Assembly: GCA_963676905.2 (NCBI GenBank)
Contig: CAXXVE010000001.1
Coordinates: forward strand, 1,488,001 to 1,552,000
Length of the DNA stretch: 64,000 nucleotides
From: Oceanispirochaeta sp963676905
Lineage (GTDB): Bacteria; Spirochaetota; Spirochaetia; DSM-2461
Direction of reading: 5' to 3'
Shown: piece by piece, positions 18,112 to 27,721 of the stretch
Layout: every line of letters starts with the position of its first letter
Numbering within the stretch: the stretch's first letter is position 1
The notes under the pieces: generated by a model
Database searches by the model: none
Told to the model about the DNA's origin: nothing
What the model saw: the letters and a program-made list of their open reading frames with translations, nothing else
Position numbers and translations under genes: made by a program

Positions 18112-19512
18112 TCAATAATGGGCAGGAATAAGCCCTGTAAATCCGGCTATGCGTACAAGTAGAACTGTCAGGGGAATGGCTATCACAGTCTTTACAAGAA
18201 AGATGGATACGAGATCCCGTAGTTTTACAGGGATGCTGGATGAGAGCAGAACTGCAGCCATTTCAGACAGGTAGACAATCTGCACCAGAGAGACAATGGC
18301 GATGATCAGTCTGGTCTCCACCGACTGAATGGAAGACCCTATGATGGCGGGAAGAAACATATCCGTGAATCCCACAATCATGGTCGGCGCCGCCGCGGCA
18401 GCTTCTTCAACACCCAGAATCCTCAGGTAGTGTACAAAGGGGAAGGAGATCCACTCAAACACGGGAGTATACTCAGCCACTACCAGACCGACGGTTCCGA
18501 TTGTGATCACCGTGGGAATCACATTGAGAATCAGGTCCAGAGAGTCTTTGAGCCCTCCTGCAAGCACATCCCCTGCTGTTCCCGCCTTCTTTGCATTTGC
18601 AACGGCGCAGTGAAGCCCCCATTTCAACGGGGTTGTCCCCGCCGGGATCTCCTCGGCAGTTCTGCGGGCAAGATCGTTGTGATTGCTGTCTTCAATGCGT
18701 GAGAGAGGAGGAATCCTGACCATTATAATTGTGGAGAGAACTCCGACCATAATCAGTATCCCATAGAGAGGGATAAAGAGCTGGCCCACTCCCAGTGTAC
18801 CTGCAATGATCAGACAAAAGGGGAGGGAAACCACAGAGAACATGGTTGCAATGGTAACAGCTTCTCTCTTTGTATAAAAACCGGTCTCGTACTGTCTTAT
18901 TGTTACAAGTATTCCTGCGGCATTACCTCCAATCCATGACGAGACAAGGTCAACCGCAGAGCGGCCGGGCAGGCGGAAGAGGGGATTGATAAAGGGTCTG
19001 AACATATTTCCTGTAAAGTCCATCAGCCCGTAGTCTGCAATAAGGGGAAGGGCAAAGGTCACTACAAGGAATGTGGCAAAAAGAGTTATTCCAAGCTCCA
19101 TCATAAGGAGTCCCGTATCCTCGTGGATAATCATTTGAAGCATCTCATTTTCTGGATTTATGATCAGCAGCAGTACTATGAATGAGGCTGACACTTTCAG
19201 GCCGGTAAAGACAGGAGAGTTGTTAAACAGGCTATTGCAGAGAGAAGACCTTTGCAGGGCTGCGGGTTTTCTCATTTTGTTGAATAGGGTCACCGCTGTT
19301 GAAATCAGAACGGAGCCTCCGACAAGGATCATACCGGCATCCTCGATAAGTGATTCAATAAAATTTATCAACACTCCCAGCGGGATAGTGATGCCGTTCT
19401 CTGTCCTGAAGGGGAATAGAAAGAGAAAGGCTCCCAGCAGTGAAGGGAGCAGGAACTTCAGAAAGTTCTTTGGTGAATGCCCCTGTACAGGGGTGATAAC
19501 AGTCGTTTCCAA
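18112..19512 (-). CDS. YjiH-family membrane protein (nucleoside-recognition Gate domain)
   Basis: 466 residues from TTG 19512, with AAGGAA seven bases upstream. About ten hydrophobic segments. It resembles the YjiH/SpmA-like Gate family: IEDAGMILVGGSVLIS near the N-terminus, SAVDLVSSWIGGNAAGI in the middle and VGFTDMFLPAIIGSS near the C-terminus. YjiH proteins are presumed inner-membrane transporters, substrate not firmly known. The gene is monocistronic, convergent with the hydrogenase-like gene. Family assignment is good, function open. Confidence 0.78.
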   Translation of the reverse strand: METTVITPVQGHSPKNFLKFLLPSLLGAFLFLFPFRTENGITIPLGVLINFIESLIEDAGMILVGGSVLISTAVTLFNKMRKPAALQRSSLCNSLFNNSPVFTGLKVSASFIVLLLIINPENEMLQMIIHEDTGLLMMELGITLFATFLVVTFALPLIADYGLMDFTGNMFRPFINPLFRLPGRSAVDLVSSWIGGNAAGILVTIRQYETGFYTKREAVTIATMFSVVSLPFCLIIAGTLGVGQLFIPLYGILIMVGVLSTIIMVRIPPLSRIEDSNHNDLARRTAEEIPAGTTPLKWGLHCAVANAKKAGTAGDVLAGGLKDSLDLILNVIPTVITIGTVGLVVAEYTPVFEWISFPFVHYLRILGVEEAAAAAPTMIVGFTDMFLPAIIGSSIQSVETRLIIAIVSLVQIVYLSEMAAVLLSSSIPVKLRDLVSIFLVKTVIAIPLTVLLVRIAGFTGLIPAHY

Positions 19513-19674
19513 TGGTTATTCCTTGCGCCGTTTAAGGTCTTTTTATAGTCGTTGGCGTAAGAATATACCTTGCCTGGACGGATCGGATGGGGGAAAGATG
19601 TGGAAATGCCTGAGATTTATGCAGACTTTGTGAATATTTATTCCGTATTGTTTCTCTCTTCTGTCTGCCCGGCA

Positions 19675-19706
19675 GGAACCCGGAGGTGCATTCATCACCG
19701 GGTTCC
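19675..19706 (-). terminator. Hairpin after the first sugar-importer operon
   Basis: GGAACCCGG / CCGGGTTCC, perfect 9-bp stem with a 14-base loop, just downstream of the permease stop on the minus strand. No T tract follows. Confidence 0.5.
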
Positions 19707-19724
19707 CTCTGGAATTACGGCTTG

Positions 19725-20555
19725 TTATCCCTTCACAGATCCCGCAGTCACCCCGGCGATAATCCTCCTGGAGAAGATAAAGTAAAGGACAATGGGGATC
19801 ACAGCCACAATTACCATACAGGCAAACTGGACGGCATAGTCCGATGAGTACTCTCCCTCAAACCTTATAATTGAAAAGGGAAGGGTTCTCTTTGACTCCG
19901 ATGCCAGATAGGTGTTGGCCATAATGAACTCGTTCCAGCTGTTCAGAAAAGCCATGATCCCGACGGTAACAAATCCCGGCTTCACCATGGGGGCAACAAT
20001 CTTAAGCAGAATGGTGCCCAGACCTGCTCCGTCCAGATAGGCTGACTCCTCCATGGCAAAGGGGAGGGAGTGTAGGAATCCTGTAAACATCATAACGCTG
20101 AAAGCCAGAAAGAACGCCGTATAGGGAATTATCAGACTTAAGTGGCTGTCTATAAGACCGAATTTATTGAACCAGACAAAATTGGGCAGCAGAGTTGTGT
20201 GAATGGGAATGACCATTCCCAGCAGAACAAAGTTATAGACCACTTTCCTTAGTTTCCACTTCATCCGGCTGCAGGCATAGGCAATGGTGAAAGAGAAGAA
20301 CAGAATCAGTGAGATTGAAAAGGCGACTACAATGAGGCTGTTGGTCAGATACTGGGCTATTCGTCCGTCAACCCAGGCCTTCATATAGTTGCCCCACTGA
20401 GGTGCCTCCGGAATATCAATCAGCTTTGGACCGAAGAGGTTGGAACTCTTCTGGAGGGAGTAGTTGAAAAGCCAGAACAGGGGGAAGAGCTGGGCCAGAG
20501 CGATAAGGATAAGAAAGAAGAAGATGATGATTTGTCCAATAGATATTTTTTTCAT
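19725..20555 (-). CDS. Carbohydrate ABC transporter permease, MalG type
   Basis: 276 residues, six hydrophobic segments. The EAA loop ESAYLDGAGLGTILLKIVAPMVKP, which docks the ATPase, is present, and the C-terminus ends in GVTAGSVKG as usual for CUT1 permeases. It forms the membrane channel with the MalF-type partner encoded 9 bases upstream. The imported sugar is unknown; the adjacent YesM/YesN pair and neighbouring hemicellulases suggest a plant-polysaccharide oligosaccharide. No ATPase gene is nearby, so a shared MsmK-like ATPase is inferred. Confidence 0.92.
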   Translation of the reverse strand: MKKISIGQIIIFFFLILIALAQLFPLFWLFNYSLQKSSNLFGPKLIDIPEAPQWGNYMKAWVDGRIAQYLTNSLIVVAFSISLILFFSFTIAYACSRMKWKLRKVVYNFVLLGMVIPIHTTLLPNFVWFNKFGLIDSHLSLIIPYTAFFLAFSVMMFTGFLHSLPFAMEESAYLDGAGLGTILLKIVAPMVKPGFVTVGIMAFLNSWNEFIMANTYLASESKRTLPFSIIRFEGEYSSDYAVQFACMVIVAVIPIVLYFIFSRRIIAGVTAGSVKG

Positions 20556-20564
20556 TCCTCTCTC

Positions 20565-21452
20565 CTACAGTTTCTCATTGGCCTGAGACAGATACTTCTG
20601 GGCCAGCATTGTAATCGTCAGTGCCACGATAACAAATACGATGGAAAGGGCGTTTCCGTATCCGTATCGTGAAAATTTAAAGGCCTGTTCATAGAGGTGG
20701 TAGGCAACAAACTGTGTGGTATTTCCAGGGCCTCCTTCGGTAGACAGAAGAATGATCTCCATCTGTTTCAGGCATGAGGTAATATCAATGATAATGACAG
20801 CCTGAATGACAGGAAGCATATAGGGGATGACGACCGCCGTATAGCGCCTGAAGGGGCCGGCTCCGTCGACTACCGCCGCCTCGTGGAGCTCCTGGGGAAC
20901 CGTGGTCAGGCCGGAGTAGTAGAAAAGCAGGGCCCAGCCGAATCCATGCCAGACAGTTATAAAAATGACTGACCAGAGGGCTGTCCGGGGGTCGCTGATC
21001 CAGCTGTGCTGCCAGGACTCCAGCCCCATCGCTCCAAGGAGTTTGTTTATAAGCCCGTAGTTGGGGTTCATCATATTGATCCATAGTTTGGTGATGACGA
21101 CCACCGTCAGAATAGCGGGTACAAAATATATTGTTCTCAGTATGAGAGAGTATTTTTCTTTAAGCTGGTTCAATACGGCTGCCAGGATAAAGGCAAGAAC
21201 GTTCTGAATAAAGACCGTTACCACAAGAAGAAGGAGGGCGTTGTAGAGGGAGCGCCAGAATGTGGGGTCCTGAAAGAGTACTTCTTTATAGTTCGCCAGA
21301 CCTATAAAGGTTTTGGCTCCGAAGCCGGACCAGTCGGTCAGGCTGTAATAGATGCTAAGGAGAATCGGTGCCACAATGGCAAAAAGCATAACCGCAACAC
21401 CGGGGCCTACGAGGCACAGTATGTTTTTTTTACTTGTAAACAATTGGTTCAT
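20565..21452 (-). CDS. Carbohydrate ABC transporter permease, MalF/UgpA type
   Basis: 295 residues with six membrane segments. The EAA loop ELHEAAVVDGAGPFRRYTAV is intact. The start ATG at 21452 is followed by NQLFTSKKNILCLVGP. It pairs with the MalG-type permease immediately downstream and receives substrate from the binding protein encoded upstream, across a hairpin that probably lowers permease expression relative to the binding protein. Confidence 0.92.
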   Translation of the reverse strand: MNQLFTSKKNILCLVGPGVAVMLFAIVAPILLSIYYSLTDWSGFGAKTFIGLANYKEVLFQDPTFWRSLYNALLLLVVTVFIQNVLAFILAAVLNQLKEKYSLILRTIYFVPAILTVVVITKLWINMMNPNYGLINKLLGAMGLESWQHSWISDPRTALWSVIFITVWHGFGWALLFYYSGLTTVPQELHEAAVVDGAGPFRRYTAVVIPYMLPVIQAVIIIDITSCLKQMEIILLSTEGGPGNTTQFVAYHLYEQAFKFSRYGYGNALSIVFVIVALTITMLAQKYLSQANEKL

Positions 21453-21467
21453 TCACTAAAGCCTTTT

Positions 21468-21498
21468 TTTAAAGATCCCCCGCCCGGAGGCAGGGGAT
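21468..21498 (-). terminator. Attenuating hairpin between binding protein and permeases
   Basis: On the minus strand ATCCCC-TGCC pairs with GGCG-GGGGAT, followed by CTTTAAAA. Its position after the binding-protein stop fits the common partial terminator that makes binding protein more abundant than permease. Confidence 0.5.
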
Positions 21499-21509
21499 GG
21501 AGGAGGTTA

Positions 21510-22805
21510 TTATTTCAGTGCTGTCTGAAGAGCCTGATCCAGTGACTCACAGAACTGAACAGGTGTGATTATGCCTGCTGCAAGATCCTTGCACAGTTTC
21601 TGGTGTGACTCTTTGAAGGCCGGAGTCAGCATGTCCAGGGATGTAGTTCCGCTGGTTGCGGTGGCCGCGGCGCTGATGGACAGCAGATCTTTTGCAAGCT
21701 GGTTGTCATCGGCCTTGGGTTCGATTCCCTGTGCGGGGAATCCAGCCTGAAGGTCCCACATGATGTCGGCGTACTTTTCTGCATAGAGCTGAATGTACTC
21801 CATGGCCAGGGCTTCATGTTTGCTGCCGCTCTTAACAATGTAGTTGCCGCCGTACCAGGCAATCAGGTTGTCTTTCTGGTCTTCGCTTCCGGCAAGTACA
21901 GGAAAACGTGCGGCCCGGACATTGCTTCTGAAAGACTCGGAGAAGTTCTCATCGCTTGCCATTCCCATCTCCCAGGGACCCATAATGTACATGGCTGCCT
22001 GCTCCTGGCCGAAGAGGTTTCTTGCGGCGCCGTAGTCGGTGGTGACAAGGTCGTTTCTGAAGATGCCGCTGGTGTTGAAAAGCTCCTGATAGAGTTCTGC
22101 AGCTTTTACAAACTCAGGATCTGTAAAGGGCTTTCTGCCGGCAAGGGCATCGCCCAGAAGACTGTAGTCACCTGTAATTCTCCAGAAGATGTTGTCATAG
22201 GTAATGCTAAGGGGCCATCCGTCTTTTCCATCTGTTACGGCGGGGATGTATCCAGCTGCAGAGAGTTCCGCTGCTGCGGCTTTCATTTCTTCAAAGGTTG
22301 TCGGAACTGAAACACCAACCTCTTCAAAGATGGCCTGGTTGTAGAATACGACCCAGAAGTCGGCTGTAAGAGGAATGCCGTAAAGTTCTCCGTCATAGAC
22401 ATTCCCTTCCAGAGCACCGGGCATCCAGGGGAGGTCCGCCAGAGCGTTTCTGTCCAGAGGGGCGACAAGCTTGCTGTCCACAAGGGGTTTCAGTAGAGTT
22501 GAGAAACTCCAGTATTTCATAATGTCGGGAAGCTGACCGGCGGTAGCGTAGATTTTGATTTTCTGCTGGTAGGGCTGGTCCTGATAGCTTTCAACTTCGA
22601 AGCTGACCTCGGGATGCATCTCCAGAAACTCTTTGTTGATAGCTTCCGCCACAGCACCGAGTCCGACTGATCTGTCAGGAAGGTTGTCCCCCATTTTTAT
22701 TGTGACAGAGGAGCTGTCTCCGTCAGCCTGCCCTGCTGCGAAAAGAGATCCTGCGGCAAACAGCAGAATCAGTGATAGACATAGTGTCTTGAAACCGAAT
22801 TTCAT
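21510..22805 (-). CDS. Sugar ABC transporter substrate-binding protein
   Basis: About 431 residues. The N-terminus is a Sec signal peptide ending in SLFAAGQADG, a form I associate with spirochaete binding proteins. The body is an extracellular solute-binding family 1 fold (LPDIMKYWSFSTLLKPL; MYIMGPWEMG; MEYIQLYAEKYADIMW). GGAG lies six bases before the ATG at 22805; a second ATG one codon earlier is also possible. It should bind an oligosaccharide in the periplasm and feed the two permeases encoded downstream. It is directly downstream of the YesN/YesM genes on the same strand. Confidence 0.92.
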   Translation of the reverse strand: MKFGFKTLCLSLILLFAAGSLFAAGQADGDSSSVTIKMGDNLPDRSVGLGAVAEAINKEFLEMHPEVSFEVESYQDQPYQQKIKIYATAGQLPDIMKYWSFSTLLKPLVDSKLVAPLDRNALADLPWMPGALEGNVYDGELYGIPLTADFWVVFYNQAIFEEVGVSVPTTFEEMKAAAAELSAAGYIPAVTDGKDGWPLSITYDNIFWRITGDYSLLGDALAGRKPFTDPEFVKAAELYQELFNTSGIFRNDLVTTDYGAARNLFGQEQAAMYIMGPWEMGMASDENFSESFRSNVRAARFPVLAGSEDQKDNLIAWYGGNYIVKSGSKHEALAMEYIQLYAEKYADIMWDLQAGFPAQGIEPKADDNQLAKDLLSISAAATATSGTTSLDMLTPAFKESHQKLCKDLAAGIITPVQFCESLDQALQTALK

Positions 22806-22919
22806 CATTTTCTCCTTTTATTCCCCTGGCCGTGGAAGCACCGCATCAAGGGGTTGAATCATTGGTATAAATTCAGAATACCACCGGAATTTTCAGGGCG
22901 AAATGAATCCTGTTACGGT

Positions 22920-24107
22920 TTATTGATCTTTTACAGGATTTGTTCTTTTCTGATTTACAAAGCGGTTTGCTGTTGTTCCCACTGTTTTTTTAAAGATCCG
23001 GGAGAAGTGCTCCACATTGGGGTATCCTACTTTTCCGCTGATTTCGTAGACCTTGAGACTTGTCTCCAGAAGGAGCTTTTTTGCATGGTCTATGCGCACC
23101 TTTGTCAGATAGTCCCGAAAGGTTGTACCGGTTTCCTTGGAAAACTGTGCGCTTAAGTGGGCCTTGCTTATCTGAACATATTCACTGACCTCTTCCAGAG
23201 ACAGGGTGGAAGAGGAAAAATTCTTGTGAATGTACTTTTTGGCGCGCCTTATCATCCGGCTCTCTACAGTTTTCAGTGAGAGGGTGTATCTGTACTGCCC
23301 GGGAAGTTCCTGCAGAACCTCGCACTGACTGCTCAGGGCATATTCAAGGCTAATGTCGATACTGTCTTTGACAATTCCGGAAAAGTCCCTGCAGAAGGAG
23401 TCACAGTAGACCATGGCGGCCTCGCTGTTCTTTCCAGCTTCCAGAAGAAAGAACACCTCACCATCGGGGGTGACAAAACTGCATACGCCGGCGTTCTGTT
23501 TTTTCAAGAACTGTGCCGCATTGAGCCTCAGCATACCGATGATGTTGGCTTCAATTTTTTCTTCGGTCCACAGGTAGCAGATACGCATGGGGAAAGTTAT
23601 TTCAATACCAAGTTCCGAGAGCATCGACAGTGTCAGCTCCGGATTGCGCAGCTCAAATAGATCCAGAATCAGTTTCTGTTTGAGGTACTCAAGGTCCCTG
23701 AACTGAAGAGACGGGGTGCTCCCTTTTACAGGCTGAATCTCCTCTCTCTTACTATTCAGAAGATCCAGGAGGGTCTTCTCGTCCAGATCAGACTTCAGAA
23801 TATAGTCCAGGGCTCCCAGCTGAAAGGCTTTGCGGACCGATGAGTAGTGGTCGTTTGCACTGAGTACAATGACCCCGGGCTTCTCAGTCCTTCCTTCCAG
23901 CTTTTCCAGGAACTCAAGTCCGTCCATGCCGGGCATGTGGATATCCAGGAGGATAAGATCAACAGGCTGTCGTTCCAGCTCTTCTAGAGCCTCTATTCCA
24001 TTGGAGGCTTCACTGACAAAGGTATATCCCTCTTTCTCCCAGTTCAGGAAGGACTGGAGAGACGCTCTTACAAGGGGTTCATCATCAACTATCATTATGG
24101 AGATCAC
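22920..24107 (-). CDS. YesN-type response regulator with AraC output
   Basis: About 395 residues from GTG 24107, preferred over GTG 24113 because GGAG is then seven bases upstream. An N-terminal receiver has the acidic pocket VDDEP, phospho-acceptor D55 in LLDIHMPGMDG and the conserved Lys in YILKSD. A middle region of ~150 residues is followed by an AraC DNA-binding domain (LEEVSEYVQISKAHLSAQF; YPNVEHFSRIFKK). It overlaps the end of the sensor kinase gene and precedes the sugar-importer genes, so it most likely activates them in response to extracellular sugar. Confidence 0.92.
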   Translation of the reverse strand: MISIMIVDDEPLVRASLQSFLNWEKEGYTFVSEASNGIEALEELERQPVDLILLDIHMPGMDGLEFLEKLEGRTEKPGVIVLSANDHYSSVRKAFQLGALDYILKSDLDEKTLLDLLNSKREEIQPVKGSTPSLQFRDLEYLKQKLILDLFELRNPELTLSMLSELGIEITFPMRICYLWTEEKIEANIIGMLRLNAAQFLKKQNAGVCSFVTPDGEVFFLLEAGKNSEAAMVYCDSFCRDFSGIVKDSIDISLEYALSSQCEVLQELPGQYRYTLSLKTVESRMIRRAKKYIHKNFSSSTLSLEEVSEYVQISKAHLSAQFSKETGTTFRDYLTKVRIDHAKKLLLETSLKVYEISGKVGYPNVEHFSRIFKKTVGTTANRFVNQKRTNPVKDQ

Positions 24108-25866
24108 TCTCACTCTCCTTTAGCAGGGGCAGAAGGATACCTGTTTTTGTAAAGTATCCCGGCCGGCTGTCCATCTCAAGACCACAGGACTCTCCGTAAT
24201 TAAGCCTGATTCTTCTGTCTACATTCCTTATTCCCACTCTTGTCAGAGTACCGGCGGAGCTGCTTTCCGGTTTATCCGGCAGCTCACCCCTGTTCATTTT
24301 AAAACCCTCTCCGTTGTCGCAGACAATCAGATAGAGCTGTTCACGGCGGATCTCCGCTTTGATAAGAATAATTCCCTTGCCCTTTTTCCGGGCAAAGCCA
24401 TGGACTATCGAATTTTCTACTATGGGCTGAAGCACCATTTTCAGAATGCGGGCTTCCTCCAGTTCCCCTGGAATGGAGAAGCGGAGCTCAATGGGAGTGC
24501 TGAAGCGGACTTTCATTATATGGGCATAGCTCTCCAGGGCTTTCTTTTCATCCCGGAGGGATGTTTTATTTCCCTCTCCCCTGAAGCTGTCGTTGATGAT
24601 CTTCATCAGTGAGGCTGTCATATTTTTGATATTTTCATTTTTCTTGACCACAGCCATCAGCCGGATGCTGTTCAGAGTGTTGGCGATAAAGTGGGGGTTT
24701 ATCTGATACTGCAGGGCCTGCAGCTCCAGAAGCCCCTTCTCCCTGTCTATTTTAGACTGGGTCTCTGTCAGTTCATTAACCCGTGAAATCATTCTGTTGA
24801 AACTGTGGAAAAGGTTGTTCAGCTCTCTTTGAGCGGGTTCCGGAACAGACACAGAGTAGTCGCCGCCCTCTACAAGCTGCATCTTTTCTATCAGATCATT
24901 GAGGGGGGAGATCATGCTGTGGAAGAAGAGTACCGTATAGGCAATAAAGAATATAAAGAGAATGCCAAAGATCAGGAGAGAGAATCTCTGGATCTTGTAA
25001 AAGGGCTCAAGCAGAGCCTGAAAGTCGGTTACATGGTAAAGGGTCCATCCCGTATTGCTGATGGGGGATTTGAGGATCAGCCATCCTGATTCCTCTCTCT
25101 CATCGCCGGTCATTAAGTCAAGGCCGTTTTCCGATTCGGGACTGAGCAGAATGTTTCCGCTGCTGTCGGTAATGTAGTTGAACTGATGCCGTGAGCTGTT
25201 GTTGTATATCCTTTCAAATATCTGGATCTTGAAGCTGAAAATTATCTTGTTGATTGATGTTCCCACTCCTCTGACCCGCGGCTGAATGCCCAGAGTCAGC
25301 ATGGGTTCTTTTGCATCCCGGGGCTGAATATTCTGGTAGAGTATAAAAAAATCGTCGGAGACCTGCATGGCTCCGGGAGTCATTTCTACTTCCTTCTGCA
25401 TTGCCTGTTCCGGCAGGGGGCCGTTGGGCAGGTTTCTGGACATGGGAAAGTTGCGGAAGAGGAAGACAGGTCTGTTCCGGGTATACACATGGATGATTCC
25501 CCTCTTGCTTGTATAGAGGAAGAGGTTGCTCAATTCCAGGTCCATAGCCTCGCTCTGAAGATAGATGTCCCTTGGGGCCGTGGCGGCGTCATAGAGATCG
25601 CAGACTTCACGGAAATTCTCATTATGGATCAGAGCGCTGGAGAGTATGAGTGCGGAGGCAATCTCGTCGTTCAGATTCTCCGCCATCTGATTTACATTCT
25701 GCTGCAGTTGAAGTCTGCTCAGGTCACGCTGGTAGCGGCTGTAGTTCAGGCTTGATACAAAGGTATAGAGAAGCACCGGAAGAATAACGAGGAGGGAAAA
25801 TGTGAGGATATACCGTATTGAGAGGGTATGAACTTTCAAATGCATCTTGAAGAATAATACCGGCAC
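24085..25866 (-). CDS. YesM-type sensor histidine kinase
   Basis: Up to 593 residues from GTG 25866; an in-frame ATG at 25845 is equally possible, and neither has a strong ribosome site. Order: membrane helix near residues 20-40, a ~250-residue periplasmic sensor region, second helix (LLIFGILFIFFIAYTVLFF), HAMP, His_kinase domain with the phospho-acceptor in YQINPHFIANTLNSI, then HATPase (QPIVENSIVHGFARK; VCDNGEGF). It shares 23 bases with the YesN-type gene as called. Proteins of this class sense sugars or sugar-loaded binding proteins and phosphorylate the partner regulator. Confidence 0.92.
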   Translation of the reverse strand: MPVLFFKMHLKVHTLSIRYILTFSLLVILPVLLYTFVSSLNYSRYQRDLSRLQLQQNVNQMAENLNDEIASALILSSALIHNENFREVCDLYDAATAPRDIYLQSEAMDLELSNLFLYTSKRGIIHVYTRNRPVFLFRNFPMSRNLPNGPLPEQAMQKEVEMTPGAMQVSDDFFILYQNIQPRDAKEPMLTLGIQPRVRGVGTSINKIIFSFKIQIFERIYNNSSRHQFNYITDSSGNILLSPESENGLDLMTGDEREESGWLILKSPISNTGWTLYHVTDFQALLEPFYKIQRFSLLIFGILFIFFIAYTVLFFHSMISPLNDLIEKMQLVEGGDYSVSVPEPAQRELNNLFHSFNRMISRVNELTETQSKIDREKGLLELQALQYQINPHFIANTLNSIRLMAVVKKNENIKNMTASLMKIINDSFRGEGNKTSLRDEKKALESYAHIMKVRFSTPIELRFSIPGELEEARILKMVLQPIVENSIVHGFARKKGKGIILIKAEIRREQLYLIVCDNGEGFKMNRGELPDKPESSSAGTLTRVGIRNVDRRIRLNYGESCGLEMDSRPGYFTKTGILLPLLKESESDLHNDS

Positions 25867-25930
25867 TCAGGTAATTTCACCAGTATTTTCTCTTTGGGGC
25901 CTGTGAAATCCCCGTCACCATTTTCAAAGC

Positions 25931-25965
25931 AAAAAAAAAGACTGAACCAGTAATGATTCAGTCTT
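25931..25965 (-). terminator. Terminator of the tRNA-Pro transcript
   Basis: On the minus strand AAGACTGAA and TTCAGTCTT form a perfect 9-bp stem followed by nine T residues. It begins about nine bases after the tRNA 3' end. Confidence 0.92.
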
Positions 25966-25973
25966 AAAACGAT

Positions 25974-26047
25974 TCGGGCTGAGAGGATTTGAACCTCCGA
26001 CCCCATGTCCCCCAGACATGTACGCTAAACCCCTGCGCTACAGCCCG
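25974..26047 (-). tRNA. tRNA-Pro (anticodon GGG)
   Basis: Cloverleaf on the minus strand: acceptor CGGGCTG pairs with CAGCCCG; anticodon stem CATGT/ACATG encloses loop CTGGGGG, so the anticodon (26011-26013) is GGG; T arm carries GGTTCAAATCC. The discriminator base is A and CCA is not encoded. Decodes CCC and CCT. Confidence 0.97.
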
Positions 26048-26143
26048 TTTTTTTAATGCCTGAGTAACTTAGCACAGCCCATTTTTTTTGTCAATCAGTC
26101 GGGTGGCGATTTTTTTTTGTCAAAACAGGCACTCCTGTAATCA

Positions 26144-26159
26144 ATAGATTAGAATCTAT
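26144..26159. repeat. Short palindrome at a start codon
   Basis: ATAGATT-AG-AATCTAT ends two bases before the ATG at 26162, where a ribosome site would be expected. It could be an operator or an RNA hairpin masking initiation. Confidence 0.3.
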
Positions 26160-26161
26160 AT

Positions 26162-27685
26162 ATGAGCAGCCGAAACCAGCGCTATCTCTTCCCTGTTATG
26201 CTGGGGATTGTCATCTCTCTTTTTCTTGTCATCTATCTCCTGATGTTCAACTACTTCTCACAGGTCAAAGAGGGGATTATTCAGGGGTACATGGACGGGA
26301 TAAAAAATGATTACAACATAACAGTAGATACATACAGCCGTTCAACCAATCTTATCTTTGACAGAGTCATCAATCAGGAAGAGGTTCTGAAAGTCTTTGC
26401 AATGGGGGTCAATGCCCGGGACCCGGAGGAAAAAGACATCTATAGAAAGGCACTGTATGACCAGCTTCAGAGGTTCTATGGAATACTGCAGCTTTACGAC
26501 TTTAAACAGCTTCAGTTTCATGAAAAGAACAATGCAAGTTTTATACGCTTTCACAGTCCTCTCAAGTATGGGGATAACCTGACCGGTTACAGGGCCACTG
26601 TTGAATATGTGAATTATAATAACTCAAAAGTATTTGCCTTTGAGGGCGGGAGGATTATCAACGGATACAGATTTGTATTCCCTCTGAACTATGAGGGGGA
26701 GCATATCGGATCGGTGGAGCTTAGTATCTCCATAAAAGCCATTGTTGATCATATGGAGGATTCAACGGGGAAGAAAATCCAGTTTATCCTGAAGAAATCG
26801 GGTATTGAAAGAAAGGTCTTTGAATCGGAACTCAATAATTTTACGCCTTGGTCTCTTGATTCCCGTTATGTTCTTGATAACAGTGTTCTCTCTCCCGGGT
26901 TTGACAGCCATATTCCCGCCTCTGTCGCTGAGGCCATACGGAGCAGTATAGATCTCAACAGTGATACCTCAGCTCCTTTTGCCTTTGAAGGCCTTTTTGA
27001 CGGAGCCCGGTCTGTTTACACCTTTATTCCGGTTACCAATCTGCTCAACACAAATGTCGCCTATCTGATCTGCGTTTCCGATGCCGACAGAATTCAGAGT
27101 GCCAGAGAACCATTCGTTCTGTTCAGCATTGTCTATCTTCTCCTCTTCGTGGTCCTCCTTGTCCTGGCGCTCTTTTACGACAGGGCCAGACGGAAAATGA
27201 GACAGGTTCTGCTTACCGATCATCTGACAAGGCTGGATAACAGACACAACCTGATGGCAAAGATGCATGAAGAGTTTGTACGATTTATCCGCTACAGAGG
27301 AGTTTTTTCGGTAGTCATACTTGATATCGATCACTTCAAAAAAATTAATGATACCTTCGGTCACCTGAAGGGGGATGATGTTCTGAGGCGCCTTTCTCAA
27401 GTCCTTAAAAGCAATATACGGGCTGCGGACACAGTCGGCCGCTACGGTGGAGAGGAGTTCCTTGTTCTTCTTCCCGAAACCAATCTTCAGGATGCCTCTG
27501 TTGTGGCAGAGAATCTGCGGAAGAAGATTGAGGAAGCGCCGTTGCTGGATGACTGGCCTGTTACTGTCAGTATGGGTGTGGCTGAATCCAATCCTCGGCA
27601 GAAGTCCATTGAGACCCTTGTCGATGCGGCTGACCGGAAGCTCTATGAAGCAAAGAATGCGGGTAGGAACAGAGTCTGCTTTTAG
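26162..27685 (+). CDS. Membrane diguanylate cyclase with extracytoplasmic sensor
   Basis: 507 residues. One N-terminal helix (VMLGIVISLFLVIYLLMF), a ~270-residue extracytoplasmic region with a CACHE-like pattern (FHSPLKYGDNLTGYRA; GGRIINGYRFVFPL), a second helix near residues 320-340, then GGDEF. The active site reads GGEEF in RYGGEEFLVLL, preceded by RAAD, a normal RxxD inhibitory site; DIDHFKKIND binds metal. It should make c-di-GMP in response to an external ligand. No clear ribosome site; a short palindrome sits directly before the ATG. Unlike the two cyclases at 8.0-10.9 kb it has a full extracytoplasmic domain. Confidence 0.88.
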   Translation: MSSRNQRYLFPVMLGIVISLFLVIYLLMFNYFSQVKEGIIQGYMDGIKNDYNITVDTYSRSTNLIFDRVINQEEVLKVFAMGVNARDPEEKDIYRKALYDQLQRFYGILQLYDFKQLQFHEKNNASFIRFHSPLKYGDNLTGYRATVEYVNYNNSKVFAFEGGRIINGYRFVFPLNYEGEHIGSVELSISIKAIVDHMEDSTGKKIQFILKKSGIERKVFESELNNFTPWSLDSRYVLDNSVLSPGFDSHIPASVAEAIRSSIDLNSDTSAPFAFEGLFDGARSVYTFIPVTNLLNTNVAYLICVSDADRIQSAREPFVLFSIVYLLLFVVLLVLALFYDRARRKMRQVLLTDHLTRLDNRHNLMAKMHEEFVRFIRYRGVFSVVILDIDHFKKINDTFGHLKGDDVLRRLSQVLKSNIRAADTVGRYGGEEFLVLLPETNLQDASVVAENLRKKIEEAPLLDDWPVTVSMGVAESNPRQKSIETLVDAADRKLYEAKNAGRNRVCF

Positions 27686-27721
27686 CTCTACCGGATGCAG
27701 GCAAAGTGCCGGAAGTTTCAG

